Shown in pieces: positions 4,920-8,583 of a DNA stretch of 8,583 nt (position 1 is its first letter; each line of letters opens with the position of its first letter). Position numbers and translations under genes: made by a program. The notes under the pieces were generated by a model, which made no database searches, was not told the DNA's origin, and was given only the letters and a program-made list of their open reading frames with translations. Origin of the DNA: Streptosporangiaceae bacterium (GTDB lineage: Bacteria > Actinomycetota > Actinomycetes > Streptosporangiales > Streptosporangiaceae); assembly GCA_030039095.1 (NCBI GenBank), contig JASHQP010000205.1:1-8583 (forward strand), in the 5' to 3' direction.

Positions 4920-7550
4920 TCAGCGGCGGCCTGGCTTGGCGCGCTTGAGCAGCCAGTAGGTGATGCACGCGTACACCACCGCGAGCAGGATCAGCAGGCC
5001 CATGTCCGTCAGCCACGCGCTCGCGTCGTGCGTCCACACCGCATCGGGCGTCGTGCCGGGCTGGAGCGCGTTCAGGTTGGCGGTGGAGGCGACCGCGCCG
5101 AAGCCCCAGCGGGACGGGGATATCCAGGCCAGCTGCTCGACCCCGGCCTTCCCGGCGATCGGGATCACCCCTCCGGTGAGCACGATCTGCAGCATCACCG
5201 ATATGAACAGCAGCACCAGCGTCGTCTCGGAGGTCCGGACCACCGCCGAGATCATCAGGCCGATCGTCATCGACGCGATCGCGAGCACGGCCATGGCGAG
5301 CACCAGCTCGATCCAGGAGTTTCCGAACACCGATCCGTGCGCGGGCACCGGCCGGCCGATCAGCCCGACGACGGTCATCAGCGTCGCCTGAATGGCGCTC
5401 AGCGCGCCGAGGACCAGCAGCTTCGACCATAGGTAAGCGCCAGCGGACAGCCCGGCGGCCCGTTCCCTCGTGTAGATCGATTTTTCCTTGACGATCTCCC
5501 TGACCGCGTTGAGCGTGCCGATGAAACAGGCGCCGATCGTGAGGATGTCGAGCACGGTTATCGCGTTGGCGTTGCCGTGCGGCCCGCCGACCAGGCCCTG
5601 GGACGAGGACGCGGCGCGCAGGATGATCGCCAGGGCGAGCGGCGCAATCGCGAGCGTGGCCAGATAGCCCTTGTCCGACGCGATGACCGCCAGGTAGCGC
5701 CGGACCAGGGTGGACAGCTGGCTGAGGTGGTTGCGGGCACGCGGCGGCGGCGCGATCTGCCGCGGGCCCGACGACGGGAGGACCGCGTTCTGGCCCGTGG
5801 TGACGTACTGCGAGTACAGCGCGGACCGCTTGAATTCCGCGGCCCAGTCCCTGTTCGGCTCGGCGTCGAACGCCTGGAACACCTCGGCCCAGCCCGGCTT
5901 GCCGAAGTGCTTCAGGCCGTCGCGCGGCGGCCCGAAGAACGCGACCTTGCCGCCCGGGACCAGGACGAGCAAGCGGTCGCACAGGTCGAGGTTGGCGACG
6001 CTGTGGGTGACCACGATGACGGTACGGCCGTCGTGGGCCAGCCCGGCCATCATCTCCATCACCGACTTGTCGAGCCCGGGGTCGAGCCCGGACGTCGGCT
6101 CGTCAAGGAACAGCAGCGACGGCTTGGTGAGCAGCTCGAGGGCGACGCTCACCCGCTTGCGCTGCCCGCCGGACAGCGCCGAGGCACGGGTCTGGGCGTC
6201 CTTGGCCAGCCCGAGCTCTCCGATCACCTCGTCGACGCGCTCGTTGCGCTCCCGGGCGCTGGTGTCACGGGGGAACCGCAGTTCCGCGGCGTAACGCAGC
6301 GCTCGGCGGGCGGTGAGCTGCGTGTGCATGATGTCCGCCTGCGGCACGAGGCCGATCCGGTGCTTCAGCTCGGCGTAGTTCTTGTAGAGGTCGCGGTTGT
6401 CGTAGAGCACCGAGCCCTCGCCCGCGGGCTGCATCCCGGTGAGCGCGCCGAGCAGCGTCGACTTGCCCGCGCCGCTGGGACCGATCACGCCGAGCAGGCA
6501 GCGCTCGCCGAGCGGGAAGCTGACGCGGTCGAGCAGCACCTTCCCGCCGGAGATCTTGACGGTGAGCCCCTGCACGTTCAGCGAGACGTCGCCGGTGTCG
6601 ATGAACTCGACCAGCTCCTGGCCGGCCATGTGGAAGGTGGCGGGGCCGATGCTGATGATGTCCGCCTCGGTGACCCGAGCCGAGGTGGCGATCCGCTGGC
6701 CGTTGACGTACGTGCCGTTGTGGCTGGCCAGGTCGACGATCTCGTACCCGCCGTGGCTGTCGCGGCGCAGCTCGGCGTGGTAGCGGGAGACGCTGAGGTC
6801 GGAGACGACGACCTCGTTGTCGTTGGCCCGGCCGATCCGCAGTACCCGCTGGGGCAGTCGCATGATCGCGCTCGGCTGCCGGAAGATGCTCGAGCCGCCC
6901 GGCTGCGCCGGCGGGTACGGCTGGACACCCGCGTCCGGGTGCGCCTGGGCCGCCGCCGGTGACGGTGACGGCGGCCGGGCCGGTGGCTGATACGGCTGGG
7001 CCGCCGACGGCGGCGGGGCCGGTGGCTGATACGGCTGGGCCGCCGGCCGCTGTGGCTGTGGCTGTGGCGGAGCCTGGTAGGCCTGGAATGGCTGGGCTGC
7101 GGGCGGCGGGCTTGGCTCGGCCGCGGGCCGGGAAGGTGGTGCCGCGGCAGGCGGCGGAGCGATGAAGTTCGTGGGCGGCTCCGCGTCGCGCACCGGCGAG
7201 GCGACGGCGGTGGCATCCCTGGGGGGAGCGGCGATCGAGCACCACAGCCGCTGGCCGTCGTCCGGGTGGCCGAGCCGCAGCACGCAGTCCCTGGTGATCT
7301 CCACACGCCGCACCCGCTCGGAGCCGAGGAAGGTGCCGTTGGTGCTGCCGACGTCCTCGAGGAGCCAGGTCGCGCCATCGGGCCGGAGAACGGCATGGCT
7401 CCAGGAAACCCTGGCCTCGTTGACCACTATGTCCGATTCGGGATTGCGGCCGATGGTGTAGGAGCGGCCGGCCTCCAGGCTCTGGTCCGCTCCCTGCGCG
7501 CGGACCACGAGCGCCGGTGTATTTGACGAGATCTCCCGCCCGATCGTCAT
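4920..7550 (-). CDS. FHA-FHA-ABC transporter, ATPase fused to ABC-2 permease (Rv1747-like exporter)
   Basis: The 876-residue half-transporter has the architecture and length of M. tuberculosis Rv1747 (865 aa). FHA domain 1 (~13-105) carries TIGR (Gly34-Arg35), SWSH (49-52) and GSTNGT (68-73). A Pro/Gln/Ala-rich linker (~109-230) follows. FHA domain 2 (~234-312) carries RIGR (238-241), SRYH (255-258) and SHNGT (276-280). The ABC ATPase (~322-560) has Walker A GPSGAGKST (357-365), signature LSGGQ (459-463), Walker B LLFLDEP (479-485) and H-loop His516. An ABC-2 permease (~620-876) with six likely membrane helices carries the ABCG-type RERAAGLSAGAY segment. FHA domains bind phosphothreonine, so export is expected to be controlled by a Ser/Thr kinase, and one is encoded divergently next door. 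Rv1747 is linked to export of mannosylated phosphatidylinositols; the cargo here is unknown. GGGAG directly abuts the ATG, too close for normal Shine-Dalgarno use. Confidence 0.93.
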   Translation of the reverse strand: MTIGREISSNTPALVVRAQGADQSLEAGRSYTIGRNPESDIVVNEARVSWSHAVLRPDGATWLLEDVGSTNGTFLGSERVRRVEITRDCVLRLGHPDDGQRLWCSIAAPPRDATAVASPVRDAEPPTNFIAPPPAAAPPSRPAAEPSPPPAAQPFQAYQAPPQPQPQRPAAQPYQPPAPPPSAAQPYQPPARPPSPSPAAAQAHPDAGVQPYPPAQPGGSSIFRQPSAIMRLPQRVLRIGRANDNEVVVSDLSVSRYHAELRRDSHGGYEIVDLASHNGTYVNGQRIATSARVTEADIISIGPATFHMAGQELVEFIDTGDVSLNVQGLTVKISGGKVLLDRVSFPLGERCLLGVIGPSGAGKSTLLGALTGMQPAGEGSVLYDNRDLYKNYAELKHRIGLVPQADIMHTQLTARRALRYAAELRFPRDTSARERNERVDEVIGELGLAKDAQTRASALSGGQRKRVSVALELLTKPSLLFLDEPTSGLDPGLDKSVMEMMAGLAHDGRTVIVVTHSVANLDLCDRLLVLVPGGKVAFFGPPRDGLKHFGKPGWAEVFQAFDAEPNRDWAAEFKRSALYSQYVTTGQNAVLPSSGPRQIAPPPRARNHLSQLSTLVRRYLAVIASDKGYLATLAIAPLALAIILRAASSSQGLVGGPHGNANAITVLDILTIGACFIGTLNAVREIVKEKSIYTRERAAGLSAGAYLWSKLLVLGALSAIQATLMTVVGLIGRPVPAHGSVFGNSWIELVLAMAVLAIASMTIGLMISAVVRTSETTLVLLFISVMLQIVLTGGVIPIAGKAGVEQLAWISPSRWGFGAVASTANLNALQPGTTPDAVWTHDASAWLTDMGLLILLAVVYACITYWLLKRAKPGRR
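6977..7045. repeat. Two-copy 39-bp-period coding repeat in the inter-FHA linker
   Basis: A 30-base stretch containing GGTGGCTGATACGGCTGGG is identical at 6977-7006 and 7016-7045, a 39-base (13-codon) period. It encodes the tandem AAQPYQPPA units at residues 171-179 and 184-192 of the FHA-ABC transporter. An in-frame period and a third degenerate copy (AAQPFQAYQAP) suggest linker growth by slippage without frame loss. Confidence 0.8.
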
Positions 7551-7556
7551 CTCCCA

Positions 7557-7585
7557 ACTCTAGAGCGACGTGATGCAAATAATCA
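7557..7585 (-). promoter_or_regulatory. Candidate promoter for the FHA-ABC transporter giving a leaderless transcript
   Basis: On the minus strand TAGAGT (7562 to 7557) matches the actinobacterial TAGRRT -10 and ends six bases before the ATG whose A is 7550, which would place the transcription start at the start codon itself. At 17-base spacing the -35 reads TGATTA (7585 to 7580), a weak match. The absence of a usable Shine-Dalgarno spacing fits leaderless translation, which is common in actinobacteria. Inferred from motif and geometry only. Confidence 0.35.
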
Positions 7586-7586
7586 C
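7570..7586. promoter_or_regulatory. Candidate operator dyad overlapping the transporter -35 region
   Basis: GTGAT (7570-7574) and ATCAC (7582-7586) form an inverted repeat with a 7-base AT-rich centre, an island of low GC in this window. It covers the proposed -35 of the transporter promoter, a typical place for repressor binding. The spacing does not match the CRP consensus. No regulator gene is in the window. Confidence 0.35.
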
Positions 7587-7596
7587 CTTGTCTGGC

Positions 7597-7610
7597 CTGG
7601 ACATGCCCAG
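7597..7610. promoter_or_regulatory. Near-perfect 14-bp palindrome between the divergent transporter and kinase genes
   Basis: CTGGACATGCCCAG reads the same on both strands except for one mismatched pair (7601 with 7606). It lies near the middle of the 131-base divergent region, so it could be a shared control site. Short palindromes also arise by chance in GC-rich DNA. Confidence 0.25.
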
Positions 7611-7669
7611 AACGGGCGTCTTCGTAGCGTCCCGTTCGGCCCTGGTTTCAGATACCGTTCGGGGTGATT

Positions 7670-7676
7670 GGAGGAG
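7670..7676 (+). promoter_or_regulatory. Strong ribosome binding site that fixes the kinase GTG start
   Basis: GGAGGAG lies five bases before GTG 7682, an ideal actinobacterial Shine-Dalgarno. It supports GTG 7682 over any downstream ATG; the first in-frame ATG (Met32, in the GRGGMAVVY loop) would cut into the kinase fold. Confidence 0.75.
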
Positions 7677-7681
7677 CACGG

Positions 7682-8583
7682 GTGGGCGACCAGTTTCCCG
7701 AGGGACTCAGCGAGTTCGCGATTGGCTCGCAGATTGCTGGCTATCGGCTCGAAGAGCAGATAGGCCGCGGGGGGATGGCGGTCGTCTACCGTGCCCACGA
7801 AGCCCGTCTTGACCGGAATGTCGCGCTCAAGATTCTGGCCCCAAGGCTGGCGGCCGACGAGGCATTCCGGAAGCGGTTCATTCGCGAATCGCGGATAGCG
7901 GCGGCCGTCGACCATCCGAATATCATTCCGGTGTTCGACGCCGGCGAGGCGGACGGCGTGCTGTATATCGCGATGCGGTTCGTGCACGGCCCGGACGTAC
8001 GCACGCTGCTCGACACCGAGGGCGCGCTGCCCGTGGCCCGGGCCGTCGACATCGTCACCCAGGTGGCGTCGGCGCTGGACGCGGCGCACGCGCGCGGACT
8101 GGTGCACCGCGACGTGAAGCCGGGCAACATGCTGCTGGACACCACCGCGGGCGGCGGCCGGCAGGACCACGTGTACCTGTCCGACTTCGGGCTCGGCAAG
8201 CAGACGCTCGAAGAGCTCGGCCAGAGCGGCCTCACGGCCCAAGGGCAGTTCCTCGGCACCCTCGACTACATGGCGCCCGAGCAGGTCGAGGGTGGCAGGG
8301 TGGATGGCCGGGCCGACCTGTACGCGCTGGCCTGCGCCACCTTCGAGCTGCTCTCCGGGGCCCCGCCGTTCCGGCGCGACGCGGGGATGGCGGTGGTGTG
8401 GGCGAAGCTGTCCGAGGCGCCGCCGCTGCTCAGCACCCGCAGGCCGGACCTGCCCGGGGCGGTCGACGCCGTCATGAGCCGGGCGATGGCCAAGGATCCG
8501 GCCGGCCGCCACCGGACCTGCGGCGAGTTCGCCGCTGCGCTGCGAGACGCGCACGGGCTCGGCCCGGCGGCCCCGCGGCCTCC
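7682..8583 (+). CDS. Serine/threonine protein kinase (PknB/PknF-type), N-terminal part
   Basis: The gene starts at GTG 7682 and runs off the window after 300 visible residues, covering almost a full Hanks-type kinase domain (~21-290). Seen in order: glycine loop IGRGGMAVVYRA (27-38), ATP-anchoring Lys50 in VALK, the helix-C region RESRIAAAVDHPNI, the catalytic loop HRDVKPGN (Asp144, Lys146, Asn149), the metal-binding DFG (168-170), an activation segment with Thr185 and the GTLDYMAPEQ P+1 motif (Thr193, Glu200), and DLYALA. All catalytic residues are present, so the kinase should be active, an RD kinase regulated by activation-loop phosphorylation. A transmembrane segment and sensor domain would lie beyond the window end. 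It is divergent from the FHA-ABC transporter gene, whose product is the likeliest substrate by analogy with PknF and Rv1747. Its first ~95 codons are much richer in A/T-ending codons than the rest. Confidence 0.93.
   Translation, partial: MGDQFPEGLSEFAIGSQIAGYRLEEQIGRGGMAVVYRAHEARLDRNVALKILAPRLAADEAFRKRFIRESRIAAAVDHPNIIPVFDAGEADGVLYIAMRFVHGPDVRTLLDTEGALPVARAVDIVTQVASALDAAHARGLVHRDVKPGNMLLDTTAGGGRQDHVYLSDFGLGKQTLEELGQSGLTAQGQFLGTLDYMAPEQVEGGRVDGRADLYALACATFELLSGAPPFRRDAGMAVVWAKLSEAPPLLSTRRPDLPGAVDAVMSRAMAKDPAGRHRTCGEFAAALRDAHGLGPAAPRP

Noticed and set aside
5577..6962. 461-codon plus-strand ORF opposite the FHA-ABC transporter gene
   Set aside because: The minus-strand frame encodes clear FHA, Walker and permease motifs. 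The plus frame is a charged, low-complexity mirror product with no domain.
7583..8554. 323-codon minus-strand ORF opposite the kinase gene
   Set aside because: It is antisense to a kinase with every catalytic motif intact. The product is Arg/Val/His-rich with no domain signal, typical of a GC-rich shadow frame.

Overview
The base composition (very high GC, G or C at most third codon positions, GTG as well as ATG starts) and the gene families point to an actinomycete chromosome. The families are an actinobacterial-type Ser/Thr kinase, a transporter that fuses two FHA domains to an ABC cassette, and a secreted YkuD L,D-transpeptidase. The genus cannot be read from the window.

Layout, left to right: (1) the last ~70 codons of an ornithine cyclodeaminase/mu-crystallin family gene, followed by a clean hairpin; (2) a ~400-base gap with a 14-bp tandem repeat and a possible envelope-stress-type promoter; (3) a secreted L,D-transpeptidase with a peptidoglycan-binding domain; (4) a C-terminal scrap of a polar-amino-acid ABC transporter ATPase with no body, beside a long inverted repeat whose left arm can pair in two exclusive ways; (5) on the minus strand, a class A FAD-dependent aromatic-hydroxylase-type monooxygenase; (6) diverging from it, a secreted alpha/beta hydrolase with a full catalytic triad and an enlarged lid; (7) on the minus strand, convergent with the hydrolase, an FHA-FHA-ABC-permease protein of the Mycobacterium tuberculosis Rv1747 type; (8) diverging from it, the N-terminal 300 residues of a Ser/Thr protein kinase that runs off the window.

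The best-supported functional unit is the last pair. A kinase next to an FHA-regulated exporter mirrors the known PknF/Rv1747 arrangement, in which the kinase phosphorylates threonines in the linker between the FHA domains. Here the genes are divergent, sharing a 131-bp control region with two dyads, and the transporter may be made from a leaderless transcript. The L,D-transpeptidase and this exporter both concern the cell envelope. The monooxygenase and hydrolase share a divergent intergenic region, but their substrates are unknown. I found no CRISPR array, tRNA, rRNA, complete insertion sequence or phage gene, and nothing that clearly amounts to a wholly new system. The most unusual signals are the competing inverted repeats at 1646-1710, the codon-usage break inside the kinase gene, and the regulatory layout between the transporter and the kinase.
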